In this document: piece by piece, positions 8,969 to 16,707 of the stretch
How positions within the stretch are numbered: the stretch's first letter is position 1
Layout of the letters: the number at the start of each line of letters is the position of its first letter
Assembly (NCBI GenBank): GCA_009684515.1
Contig: WKKS01000002.1
Location: forward strand, 366,747 to 430,746
Source: Geobacter sp.
GTDB taxonomy: Bacteria; Desulfobacterota; Desulfuromonadia; Geobacterales; Pseudopelobacteraceae
Reading direction: 5' to 3'
Length of the DNA stretch: 64,000 nt
Program-made: the position numbers and the translations under genes
The notes under the pieces: model-generated
Seen by the model: the letters and a program-made list of their open reading frames with translations, nothing else
What the model was told of the DNA's origin: nothing
Database searches by the model: none

Positions 8969-9877
8969 TCAAGTGCGGGACGCCTCCAGAAGCGCCTGAC
9001 GCACCGCTTCATCGTAGCTGGTCAGTTTAAGCGGGATCAGCTCCCTGATCGAATTTTCACGGCAGACGACCTCATTGCTGAGACCCTCGATCAGCGGCAT
9101 TGAGACCGAGGGCGGCACCGGACTGAACAGCGCGACCCAGTAGGAAGAAAGCCTCGGCGTCAAGACCGGCACCGGGATGATCAGCAGACTGCTTTTCTCC
9201 AGACGGGCAAACTGTTCCATCATTTCGCGGTAGGTTATGATATCGGGACCACCGATGTCAAAGGTTCGCCCGGCGGTGCGTTCATCCGCCAGACAGCCGG
9301 TCAGATAGGAGATCACATCATCCACGGCGATCGGCTGGCATTTCGTCGAAACCCAGCGCGGTGTGATCATAACCGGCAGTCGTTTTACCAGACCGCGTAC
9401 CAACTCGAAGGAGGCGCCCCCCGCCCCGACGATTACGGCAGCCCGCAAAAAGGTCGTGGCGAATTTGCCGGAGCGGAGAATATCAGCCACCTCCAGGCGG
9501 CTTTTGAGATGTTCCGAGAGCTTATCGCCGGTTTCGCCGAGCCCTCCCAGATAAATCACCCGCCGCACACCGGCTGTTTCTGCGCTTCGCCGGAAATTTT
9601 CGGCCGCTTCGCGGTCACGTCGCTCAAACCCGGCCCGGCCACCGGACATGGAGTGCACCAGATAATAAGCGGTATCGACACCCGCCAGCACCCGGAACAA
9701 ACTGGCCGGTTCCAGCATGTCGCCGACAACTTTTTCAGCAGCTGCGGGGACTTCCGACCCCTCCCGGCGCACCATGCAGCGCACATTGCAACCTTTATCC
9801 AGCAGGGAATCAGTCAAACGCCGACCGATAAAACCGGTTGCACCTGTTACCAGTATTTTTTCTTTTCCAGTCAGCAT
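8969..9877 (-). CDS. atypical SDR / NAD(P)-binding protein (NDUFA9-like)
   Basis: 302 residues from the ATG at 9877; an upstream TTG at 9919 is the only longer option. The N-terminus has a Rossmann glycine motif ILVTGATGFIGRR and then YLVHSM, YLGGLG and a downstream VDDVISYL, as in the NAD(P)H-binding atypical short-chain dehydrogenases related to complex I subunit NDUFA9. No catalytic YxxxK triad is evident, so it may bind nucleotide without classical dehydrogenase activity. Substrate unknown. It lies upstream of elbB with 46 bp between them and may be cotranscribed. Confidence 0.8.
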   Translation of the reverse strand: MLTGKEKILVTGATGFIGRRLTDSLLDKGCNVRCMVRREGSEVPAAAEKVVGDMLEPASLFRVLAGVDTAYYLVHSMSGGRAGFERRDREAAENFRRSAETAGVRRVIYLGGLGETGDKLSEHLKSRLEVADILRSGKFATTFLRAAVIVGAGGASFELVRGLVKRLPVMITPRWVSTKCQPIAVDDVISYLTGCLADERTAGRTFDIGGPDIITYREMMEQFARLEKSSLLIIPVPVLTPRLSSYWVALFSPVPPSVSMPLIEGLSNEVVCRENSIRELIPLKLTSYDEAVRQALLEASRT

Positions 9878-10008
9878 GCTTGTGATTGTGCCACAACTCT
9901 CGCAGAAGGCAAGTGGCAAGATGGCGCGGGATGAGTTCGGAAAGTGGAAGGGGATGGATCAATGAATAAACTGTGGCTGGGGAGGCGACGGATCAGACAG
10001 ACAAACGC

Positions 10009-10395
10009 TCAGGTTGCCCCGGCCTTCCTGTTGAGCGAGTTGAAGACCATGTCCAGAACCGCTTTCTGCCTGGCTTCAAATTTGTTGAGAACGGCCAGAC
10101 AGGTTCCCATCGGGCAGAGCGAATGCAGAAAATCGGCATCCCTGCCTGAAAGTATCACGATCCGGTTTTTGTCCATTCCAATTTCAACGGCGTACTTGAG
10201 TAATTTGAGACCATCCATAGCCGGCATCTCAAGGTCAATCAGCATCAAGTCATAATTGCCGGTCTTGATCGAATGCAGCGCAGCCACCGGATTGTTGCGA
10301 ATCTCAACCTGCAGAAGCGGAAAAGTCTCCAGTATATAGTCGCCCAGAAATTTGGTAAAAGCCGGATCGTCATCAATTAGCAGTATTCGTCCCAT
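10009..10395 (-). CDS. single-domain response regulator (receiver)
   Basis: 128 residues, one CheY-like receiver domain with no output domain. Acidic pocket DDD at residues 8-10, phospho-acceptor Asp in LMLIDLEMPAMDG (about 54), Ser in ILSGRD (about 83) where T/S is expected, and Lys in NKFEARQ (about 104). It ends the run of minus-strand genes that begins with the ABC ATPase and the porin-cytochrome module, but whether it belongs to that unit is unclear: the gap to the upstream gene is 46 bp. Its cognate kinase is not identifiable here. Confidence 0.85.
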   Translation of the reverse strand: MGRILLIDDDPAFTKFLGDYILETFPLLQVEIRNNPVAALHSIKTGNYDLMLIDLEMPAMDGLKLLKYAVEIGMDKNRIVILSGRDADFLHSLCPMGTCLAVLNKFEARQKAVLDMVFNSLNRKAGAT

Positions 10396-10441
10396 AGACG
10401 GACATTATAGCCGAATCAGCGTCCTGGTGGAATAGATAAAA

Positions 10442-11371
10442 TTATTTGATCAGCCTGGTGGCCGTCCCGATTACGCCAAACGGGACTTCGATGCCCATTT
10501 CACGGGCCACCCGCATGTTGATGATCAGGTCGATGCGATGGGGGGAGAGGAGCGAGAGGTGTTCTGTTTTAGCCCCTTCCAGAACCCGGGCGGCCATTTC
10601 GGCGGCCAGGTATCCCTGCTCATGGGGATTGATTTCCAGTGAAATGATGCCCCCTTTTTCGGCCGCGTCCGGCATGGTCGAAACGACCGGAATTTTTCTG
10701 GCCCGGGCCTTGGACACGACTTTTTCAAACTGGCGGCTGACAGCGTAACTCTCGGTCGCCACAATGACATCCACCTTATCGAGCAGTTTGTTAATGGCCG
10801 CATCAAGCGCCGCCGGAGATGTTACCGGTGATTCGTAAACCGTCAGACCTAGTTGAGCGGAATACTTTCTGATATCGTCCAGCTGACGCTGCGAACCGGC
10901 TTCACGCGGAGAGTAAAGCACTCCGACCCTTTGATACGGCCGGATTCCCTGCATGGTTTTTAAGAGAGTCACCATCGGCACCCGCGAACTGACTCCGCAC
11001 ATCCCTTTGATCGGCTGGGGCGTGGCGAAGACATCGACTGAAACGACCGGGATGCCGTTGGCTTCCTTAAAAGCGGTCATGGCGGCCGGTGCGCCGTAGG
11101 CGACAATCAGATCCGGGCGATAAGCGTTGAACTTGCGAACCGTATTGGACCATGACAGCTGATCCGGGTTGGGACTCTGCAAAATTATTTCCGTGTCTGG
11201 CGACGAATAGCCGCGCGCCGCAATCGCCCTGACGAAAGCGCGGTGGGCTTCGCGATAACGAGGCTGGTCGCTGCTCATCATGGCGGCGATAACCGTCGCA
11301 TGCGACCGAAGCGGCGTCAGTACCGTCAAAGCCAGAATGCCCGCAAAAGCTATTTTTCGCAAAATCATCAT
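10442..11371 (-). CDS. ABC-type periplasmic substrate-binding protein (PF04392-like)
   Basis: About 309 residues starting at one of two tandem ATGs (11371 or 11368), 8 bp after the stop of the barrel gene. A signal peptide is clear (basic ILRK, hydrophobic core IAFAGILALTVL, likely cleavage after SHA). The mature part has the two-lobed pattern of the ABC substrate-binding family PF04392: VIAAMMSSDQPRY, DLIVAYGAPAA, IPVVSVDV, VGVLYSPREAGS, and HEQGYLAAEMAARVLEGA. No permease gene is nearby, so import is not implied; in Geobacteraceae such orphan binding proteins often sit in cytochrome or sensory operons. Ligand unknown. Confidence 0.8.
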   Translation of the reverse strand: MMILRKIAFAGILALTVLTPLRSHATVIAAMMSSDQPRYREAHRAFVRAIAARGYSSPDTEIILQSPNPDQLSWSNTVRKFNAYRPDLIVAYGAPAAMTAFKEANGIPVVSVDVFATPQPIKGMCGVSSRVPMVTLLKTMQGIRPYQRVGVLYSPREAGSQRQLDDIRKYSAQLGLTVYESPVTSPAALDAAINKLLDKVDVIVATESYAVSRQFEKVVSKARARKIPVVSTMPDAAEKGGIISLEINPHEQGYLAAEMAARVLEGAKTEHLSLLSPHRIDLIINMRVAREMGIEVPFGVIGTATRLIK

Positions 11372-11379
11372 GGCAGCCT

Positions 11380-13377
11380 TTACCAGCGTCCCGTCAGGGC
11401 CAGCAGGGTTTCGTGCGCAGTGCCGTCGAGGCTTGGCTGTCCGGCATAATATTTCCTGAAACTGTAACCTGCCGAGCATCCCAGGTTCCTGCTGATGCGC
11501 AGGTCAGCCCGGCTGGTCAGGGAGGTGGCGGTCGAAACCAAGCGGCTCTGGTCGCCAATGCCGGCTGATGAAAAAGCCGGATTCTGCGAATTGTCCGTGG
11601 CCGAAAAACTGACGTCCGAAAAGGTCTGCTGCAACGCCAGAGACAGGTCCAGCATCCGGGTCAGGGCAACAACCGTGTCCAGAGAGTAGACATGGGCTGT
11701 GGAGCTGTATGTGCTGGCCGTCTGTACCGGAACCGCCATTACAAAACTGTTGAAGAAAATGTTGGCCTGCTCCGCCCTCATTTGCAGGTATGAATAACCG
11801 GCATTGACCGTCACCCGCTCTATCGGGCTGAACCAGACGCTGCCGTTGGCCGAGTTGGAAAGAGTTTCGCGCGGCAACCTGGTCTGATTGCCATAAAGGC
11901 TGTCGCCGCTTTCAAAGATTCCCAGATAGCTGGCCGTTACCCCCCAACGGCCGCCGCTGGCATAGCTGAACAGTGCCTGGCCGTTGTGGCGTTCGCCAAA
12001 TGAGGACGGATAGGCAGGATTGTCCGAGGCGGCATAACTGTAGCTGGCATTCAGCTTTGCCCCGTCAACCGGCTTCCAGATAAAAGTTGCTTTTCCGGTA
12101 TGGGTCTGGCGGTGATCGTTTTTTGATGCGCCAGACGGAGCCTGGAGATCCGGCAAACCATCGCGCGACTCGACTTCCGCCCTGTATTCAAAGCGGTAGA
12201 CTATTTTGGGAAGCGGCCGGTAGCTGGCAGACAATATCAAAGTGTCCTTGACTGAAGAACTTGAAGGTCTGATCGGGACGATATTGACTGCCAATGGTGT
12301 CAACGGAACCGGAGAGTAGATTGTAGACGGTGATTCACGATCAATCTGCAGGCGGCGGTACTTGACCGCCAGGGACAGTTCCTTGAATGGGGTGTAGCTG
12401 ATATCCCCCGCGGCGGTTTGCAAGGTGTCCGAAGGGGCACTGGATGGGCGGATGTCACCATGGCTGCCATCGGCTTCGCTCCGGCTGATGCTGTAGAGCG
12501 CGCTGGCGGCCAGACCGCCGCTCAAGTCACTGTACAGCTTGAAAGTGTGCGATACCAGCCGACTGTCGTTAACCACGTTGTGGGACAGCGTATCACGGGC
12601 GGCAAACTGATACCTGTTGTCGGGAGCCCGGTTTGAAAAGTCGCGGATTGTGAAGAGATAGGCCGAATTGACCGGCCCGAGATGGGCATCAAGCCCGATG
12701 GTTCCTTCGCGGGTTATGCCGTCAACCGGGACCGATCTTGTGACCGTGCTGTTGGGATTCCCGTCAAAGGCATAATCGGAGAAACGGAGCTGGGCGGTTC
12801 CCTCGCGGGTCAGCTGCCAGTAGTTGAGATTGAGATGGATCGGGTTGTTTCCGAGTTTGATGCGGGCATCGGCCCGGTCCATTACTGTCCGGGTGCCGTA
12901 AACGCTTCCGCCATCCAGTTCGCGGCTGGTAACAGTGGCGACGGATACGGGCGGAGTGCGCTCCAGATTATGCCACAGTGAGCTGCTTTCTATTTTCAGA
13001 CGGTACAGACCCGAATAATCCGCCAGTAATCCGATGTTGTAATCATCAGCATGCAAAAACCGGCTTTCCGCCAGCAATTTCAGGTCGGAACCGACCGTGC
13101 CGACCGAAAAGCCGCCGCTAACACCCGACTTGAGTCTCAGATACGGAGCAGCCGCAGATGGATTGAGATCAGATGACAGAAAACGGTAACCGGCATAAGC
13201 CGCGGCATGGTGCAGTGATTCGCCTTTGTCAGGACGGGTATTTTCAATCGTATGCGATTCTTCCTGATCCAGAACTTCTTCGCTCAGGGCGGGATGGGCC
13301 GTTGCCAGGAGAACTGCGGCAAACAGGGACAGTCTCAGGGAAAACAGTTTGCGTGAAATGTCGTTGATTCTTTTCAT
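11380..13377 (-). CDS. outer-membrane beta-barrel of a porin-cytochrome complex (MtrB/PioB-like)
   Basis: 665 residues with a signal peptide (SLRLSLFAAVLLATAHPALS). The rest is a long series of alternating amphipathic strands with aromatic girdles and serine/glycine-rich turns, ending in the terminal aromatic TGRW expected of an outer-membrane barrel. The gene starts 3 bp after the decaheme lipoprotein gene, the arrangement of MtrA/MtrB, PioA/PioB and Geobacter omaB/ombB conduits. There, the barrel sheathes the cytochrome so that electrons cross the outer membrane. The MtrB family assignment is from size and context; the N-terminal CxxC of Shewanella MtrB is not seen. A third, surface-exposed cytochrome gene is absent. 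Confidence 0.8.
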   Translation of the reverse strand: MKRINDISRKLFSLRLSLFAAVLLATAHPALSEEVLDQEESHTIENTRPDKGESLHHAAAYAGYRFLSSDLNPSAAAPYLRLKSGVSGGFSVGTVGSDLKLLAESRFLHADDYNIGLLADYSGLYRLKIESSSLWHNLERTPPVSVATVTSRELDGGSVYGTRTVMDRADARIKLGNNPIHLNLNYWQLTREGTAQLRFSDYAFDGNPNSTVTRSVPVDGITREGTIGLDAHLGPVNSAYLFTIRDFSNRAPDNRYQFAARDTLSHNVVNDSRLVSHTFKLYSDLSGGLAASALYSISRSEADGSHGDIRPSSAPSDTLQTAAGDISYTPFKELSLAVKYRRLQIDRESPSTIYSPVPLTPLAVNIVPIRPSSSSVKDTLILSASYRPLPKIVYRFEYRAEVESRDGLPDLQAPSGASKNDHRQTHTGKATFIWKPVDGAKLNASYSYAASDNPAYPSSFGERHNGQALFSYASGGRWGVTASYLGIFESGDSLYGNQTRLPRETLSNSANGSVWFSPIERVTVNAGYSYLQMRAEQANIFFNSFVMAVPVQTASTYSSTAHVYSLDTVVALTRMLDLSLALQQTFSDVSFSATDNSQNPAFSSAGIGDQSRLVSTATSLTSRADLRISRNLGCSAGYSFRKYYAGQPSLDGTAHETLLALTGRW

Positions 13378-13380
13378 CGA

Positions 13381-14355
13381 TTATCTCCGCAGTGATCCGT
13401 TGCCGCTGGTGTCAGGGGTGTTCGAGCCATGTATCGCAGAGTGGCAATCCGTGCAGCGATTTGCAAAGAGCCTTTGTTGTGAAGAGTTCAGTACGGAAGG
13501 ATGGCCGGGATTGTGGCACTGGATGCAGAGGAACGGCATGGCCGCCGACAGGAGGCGCCGGTTGACCGAGCCGTGCGGCTGATGGCAGTTGATGCAATTT
13601 TCCGTTACATCGCCATGTTCATAGACAAACGGCCCGCTTTTATCCATGTGGCAACGGCTGCAAAGTTCTTTGACATTGCTCGCTTTAAGCATTTTGGGAC
13701 TTGTCGAGCCGTGGGCTTCGTGGCAGTCGAAACAGTTCAGCTTGCGTTCACGCATCGGATGGTGGGAAACCAGGCTGAACTGGGCCCGGACGTCGGGGTG
13801 GCAGCCGTAGCACAATTCGGCCATCCTGTCGTGACCGACCTTCTGCTGCGGACTTTCATGCAGTTTGTGGCAAGACGAGCAACTCAGGTCATTCAGGGCG
13901 TGAATGCTGGCGTTCCAGTGCGAAAGGGAGGGGGTCGATGCGACACTGTGGCATTTCAGGCAGATCAGCGATTGTGCCTGCGGAGGAAGTTTTTTGAGAT
14001 CAATCAGCTTGGAGGTATCGCAGCGGTTGCCCTTCTCCCCGAGCAGCTTGACATTTTTTTCGATTTTGGCAATCGCCAGACTGCCGGGACCGTGGCACGA
14101 TTCACAATTCACCAGCGGCAGGCCGGTTTCCGGCTTGATCTGCTCACCATGCACGCTTAAACGTGAAAACTCCCGGATTTTATCATGGGCGTGGCATTTC
14201 GAAACGCAGTTGTCATCACCGACATAATCCGCGTCCAGGCGACCGACCACCATTTTCTCATATTCTGCCACCGGTAGCAGGGGGTAGGCTTGTTTCAGGG
14301 AGGAACAGGCACTCAGCAGCGCGATAACGGAAAAAATCAGTGTTAAAATGCGCAT
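13381..14355 (-). CDS. decaheme c-type cytochrome lipoprotein (MtrA/DmsE-like)
   Basis: 324 residues. Signal peptide with lipobox LLSAC (Cys 17) predicts lipidation. Nine canonical CXXCH motifs follow: CESCH, CLKCH, CSSCH, CYGCH, CFDCH, CSRCH, CINCH, CIQCH and CTDCH. The first position instead carries CVSKCH (about residue 50), a CX3CH spacing. Counting it, the protein matches the ten hemes and ~330-residue length of MtrA/DmsE/PioA cytochromes. Distal histidines such as HGE, HGPG, HGS and NPGHP repeat. Expected location is the periplasmic side of the outer membrane, partner of the adjacent barrel. Its ATG is 18 bp downstream of the ABC ATPase stop. Confidence 0.92.
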   Translation of the reverse strand: MRILTLIFSVIALLSACSSLKQAYPLLPVAEYEKMVVGRLDADYVGDDNCVSKCHAHDKIREFSRLSVHGEQIKPETGLPLVNCESCHGPGSLAIAKIEKNVKLLGEKGNRCDTSKLIDLKKLPPQAQSLICLKCHSVASTPSLSHWNASIHALNDLSCSSCHKLHESPQQKVGHDRMAELCYGCHPDVRAQFSLVSHHPMRERKLNCFDCHEAHGSTSPKMLKASNVKELCSRCHMDKSGPFVYEHGDVTENCINCHQPHGSVNRRLLSAAMPFLCIQCHNPGHPSVLNSSQQRLFANRCTDCHSAIHGSNTPDTSGNGSLRR

Positions 14356-14373
14356 TGTAACTCCTCTCGCAGA

Positions 14374-15117
14374 CTACGGCCCGTTGATGCCCTTGGTGGT
14401 GGTGCGGATGAAACTTTTTACAAACGGGTTCTCGCTGGCCTTGATTTTCTGTGGCGTCCCGATCTCGACAATCCGCCCCTGATGCATCATTGCGATCCGG
14501 TCAGACAGATACAGGGCAAAATTAAGATCGTGGGTGACGATGATTGTTGTCGTGCTGGTCCGACTGCGCACAGCCATGATCGTTTCGGCCAGCTCGTCGG
14601 TGGTAACCGGGTCCAGCTCGGCGGTCGGTTCGTCATAAAGCACCAGATCGGGTTCCATCGCCAGTGAACGGGCTATGGCAACCCGCTTTTTCATGCCGCC
14701 GGAAAGCTCCGATGTTCTGAGATCCTCTTTTCCTTCCAGTCCGACAATCGCCAGCTTTTCGGAAATAATTTCATTTATGCGCGGCTCGGGGTAAATCCGG
14801 TGTTCCCGCAGCCAGAGGCCGATATTTTCAGCTACGCTCAGCGAATTGAAGAGCGCCGATGATTGAAAGACCATGCTGCTGCGATAATTGCGCGGCAGCT
14901 TCTCATAAGGCTCGTCATTGATCAGAATCCGGCCGCTGTCAGCTGTTTCCAGGCCGATGATGTGGCGCAGCAGGATGCTTTTCCCGGTGCCGGAAGGACC
15001 GATGATCGACAGGGTTTCCCCCGGCAGAACTTCCAGATCGACATCTTTCAGCACATGATTGCTGCCGAACGATTTATTCAGTTTTTCAACACAAACAGAA
15101 ACCCCGTGTGACTGCAT
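14374..15117 (-). CDS. ABC transporter ATP-binding protein (MlaF/Ttg2A-like)
   Basis: 247 residues with complete ATPase motifs: Walker A GPSGTGKS (about 39-46), Q-loop VFQSSALF, signature LSGGMKKR (about 139), Walker B LVLYDEP (about 162) and switch His in VTHD. The LSGGMKKRVAIARSL and FNSLSVAENIG wording is that of MlaF, ATPase of the retrograde phospholipid (Mla) system. The D-loop region reads DEPTAELDP where Gly usually replaces the Glu. No MlaE permease or MlaD gene is adjacent, so it works with distant subunits or a different partner. It immediately precedes the decaheme gene on the same strand. Confidence 0.88.
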   Translation of the reverse strand: MQSHGVSVCVEKLNKSFGSNHVLKDVDLEVLPGETLSIIGPSGTGKSILLRHIIGLETADSGRILINDEPYEKLPRNYRSSMVFQSSALFNSLSVAENIGLWLREHRIYPEPRINEIISEKLAIVGLEGKEDLRTSELSGGMKKRVAIARSLAMEPDLVLYDEPTAELDPVTTDELAETIMAVRSRTSTTTIIVTHDLNFALYLSDRIAMMHQGRIVEIGTPQKIKASENPFVKSFIRTTTKGINGP

Positions 15118-15160
15118 CGCATATCCCGTTTTACGTGTGCATTATGTGTGCCGTTTAATT

Positions 15161-15613
15161 TTAAAACAGGTACCAGGAGCGGTTGGTGAAGTATTCCCGA
15201 TGACGGTAAATGAAGATCGAAAGCAGTAAAATAGCGACCATGACTGAAATATTGCTGGTCAATATTCCTTGCGGATCGACCTTCTCGCCTACCACTTTTT
15301 CCAGATCGGCGGTAGTGATGTAAAACAGGTTGGTCAGCGTATTCGCCAGTTCAAACGCGTTATAACCGAGCAGCAGGAACCAGGTCAGGTTTTGGCGCTT
15401 CATCAGTCCCAAAAACAGGTACAGGCAGACCAGGCTGTCGGCAAAAACCAGGTACTCAGCCATTTTACCCTGATAGATAACCCCGAAAAAAGGGAACGGA
15501 TGCCCGTATGTTGAAATGGTCAGCATAAAGAAGAACAGATACAATCCCCCCAGGAGCACCATCCCAACCGGTCTGCGCTGTTCGTGTTCGTCGTCGTTGT
15601 CTATCTCCACCAT
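15161..15613 (-). CDS. four-helix membrane protein, unknown function
   Basis: 150 residues. An acidic N-terminus is followed by four hydrophobic segments at about 17-37, 50-68, 76-95 and 120-138. No family recognised. 24 bp separate its stop side neighbour, the 33-residue membrane protein, from its start, and the order TPR protein, mini-protein, this protein suggests one transcript. The glycine-aromatic helix GGLYLFFFMLTIS and the loop TTADLEKVVGEKVDP are its most distinctive parts. Confidence 0.65.
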   Translation of the reverse strand: MVEIDNDDEHEQRRPVGMVLLGGLYLFFFMLTISTYGHPFPFFGVIYQGKMAEYLVFADSLVCLYLFLGLMKRQNLTWFLLLGYNAFELANTLTNLFYITTADLEKVVGEKVDPQGILTSNISVMVAILLLSIFIYRHREYFTNRSWYLF

Positions 15614-15637
15614 AAAATCCTCGCTTGCAGATTTTCG

Positions 15638-15739
15638 CTATTGCTTCTTCTTGCGCATGTCGCTGACGGCCACGCAAAGAAAGATCACCAGCAGGACGCC
15701 GCCGCAGAAGATCCAGTCTGCCGTGCTGAAACCGAACAT
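15638..15739 (-). CDS. 33-residue single-span membrane protein
   Basis: Short frame MFGFSTADWIFCGGVLLV then IFLCVAVSDMRKKKQ. An AGGAG ribosome site sits 7 bases before its ATG and overlaps the end of the TPR gene two bases upstream, a typical coupled arrangement. It has one transmembrane helix (about residues 9-26) and a positively charged C-terminal tail, predicting tail-in topology. It resembles the small accessory subunits that stabilise membrane complexes, but no family match can be named. It lies 24 bp ahead of the four-helix membrane protein gene. Confidence 0.7.
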   Translation of the reverse strand: MFGFSTADWIFCGGVLLVIFLCVAVSDMRKKKQ

Positions 15740-15741
15740 AA

Positions 15742-16650
15742 TCAACTCCTTTTGAAGGCTTCCGCCGCCTCGGCCATTAATCCGATTTCCTGGTAGCAGG
15801 TTCCCAGCAGATAGTAAATCTCATTCATCGGAAACTGTTCGGCAAAAACCGGGTCGGAGAGGACGTCCTCGATTATGGCAGCGGCTTCGTCGTTTCGGCC
15901 GACATGCTGTTCTTCAACCGCTATCGAAAGCGCGGTCAGATAATCCAGCGGCGGAACCAGCGGCAGCTTCCCCGCCAGGATACCGGCAATTCTGGCTTCG
16001 ACCCTGGCCCGCTCGGAGGGTTGAAACATCCGCAGCGCCCCGCTCCAGACCTCGGCGGCCTGCTCGTAGCGGCCGAGCACATAAAGCGCCTCGCCATACT
16101 CATAAAGCGCGTGCCAGTCATCCGGATTGAGTTCCAGTGTCTTTTTCAGAAATTTTTCGGCGCTGTACCAGCTGGATACGGCCTGATGCAGAGTGGAGAT
16201 ACGGGTGCCCTTGTCCGAGAAGGTACGTGCAATTTCCAGGGGCAACCCGGCATTTTCCGGTTCAAAGAGCGCCATGATCTTCAGAAAGTTGATCTTGCGG
16301 TCCAGATAGGGGGTATCGACCTCCTTGGCGTCCAGCATTATGATCTGCCCCCCCAGTTCGGAAACGATGTGCGGGTAGGCATCCTTCAGCAGTTTGGCAT
16401 AATCGACTGCAAACGCGCAGTCGGGATTATGACGCAACGCGGCATACAACCCTCGTCCAACCATGTCGTAGTCGGGCGCTCCGACTGTTTCCAGTGCCAG
16501 ATAATCCTCTTCAAGCAATGGAATGGGGGGTCTGTCTTGCCAGGCAATATCAACGCGGCCATCCCGGCCGGTCAGAACATAATCCGGAGCCGGATCAAAA
16601 TAGCGTATGCCGTCAAGCGGTGTAGGTTTGATCTGTTCGCTGCTGTTCAT
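15742..16650 (-). CDS. tetratricopeptide-repeat protein
   Basis: 302 residues from the ATG at 16650 (AGGAGAATT upstream; an in-frame TTG one codon earlier is ignored). The C-terminal half contains TPR-like helix pairs: DWHALYEYGEALYVLGRYEQ (about 186-205), AAIIEDVLSDPVFAE and YYLLGTCYQEIGLMAEAAEA near the end. The N-terminal half has no recognised domain. No signal peptide, so cytoplasmic. Function unknown; the neighbours suggest a role with the two small membrane proteins downstream. Confidence 0.75.
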   Translation of the reverse strand: MNSSEQIKPTPLDGIRYFDPAPDYVLTGRDGRVDIAWQDRPPIPLLEEDYLALETVGAPDYDMVGRGLYAALRHNPDCAFAVDYAKLLKDAYPHIVSELGGQIIMLDAKEVDTPYLDRKINFLKIMALFEPENAGLPLEIARTFSDKGTRISTLHQAVSSWYSAEKFLKKTLELNPDDWHALYEYGEALYVLGRYEQAAEVWSGALRMFQPSERARVEARIAGILAGKLPLVPPLDYLTALSIAVEEQHVGRNDEAAAIIEDVLSDPVFAEQFPMNEIYYLLGTCYQEIGLMAEAAEAFKRS

Positions 16651-16707
16651 CAATTCTCCTGTTCTATTTCCGAGTCATTTATATTACGGCGCTCAAGCCG
16701 GTTACTG

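Noticed and set aside
8969..9012. Longer N-terminus for ElbB overlapping the SDR gene
   Set aside because: A strong GGAGG marks the ATG at 8922, and family members begin there.
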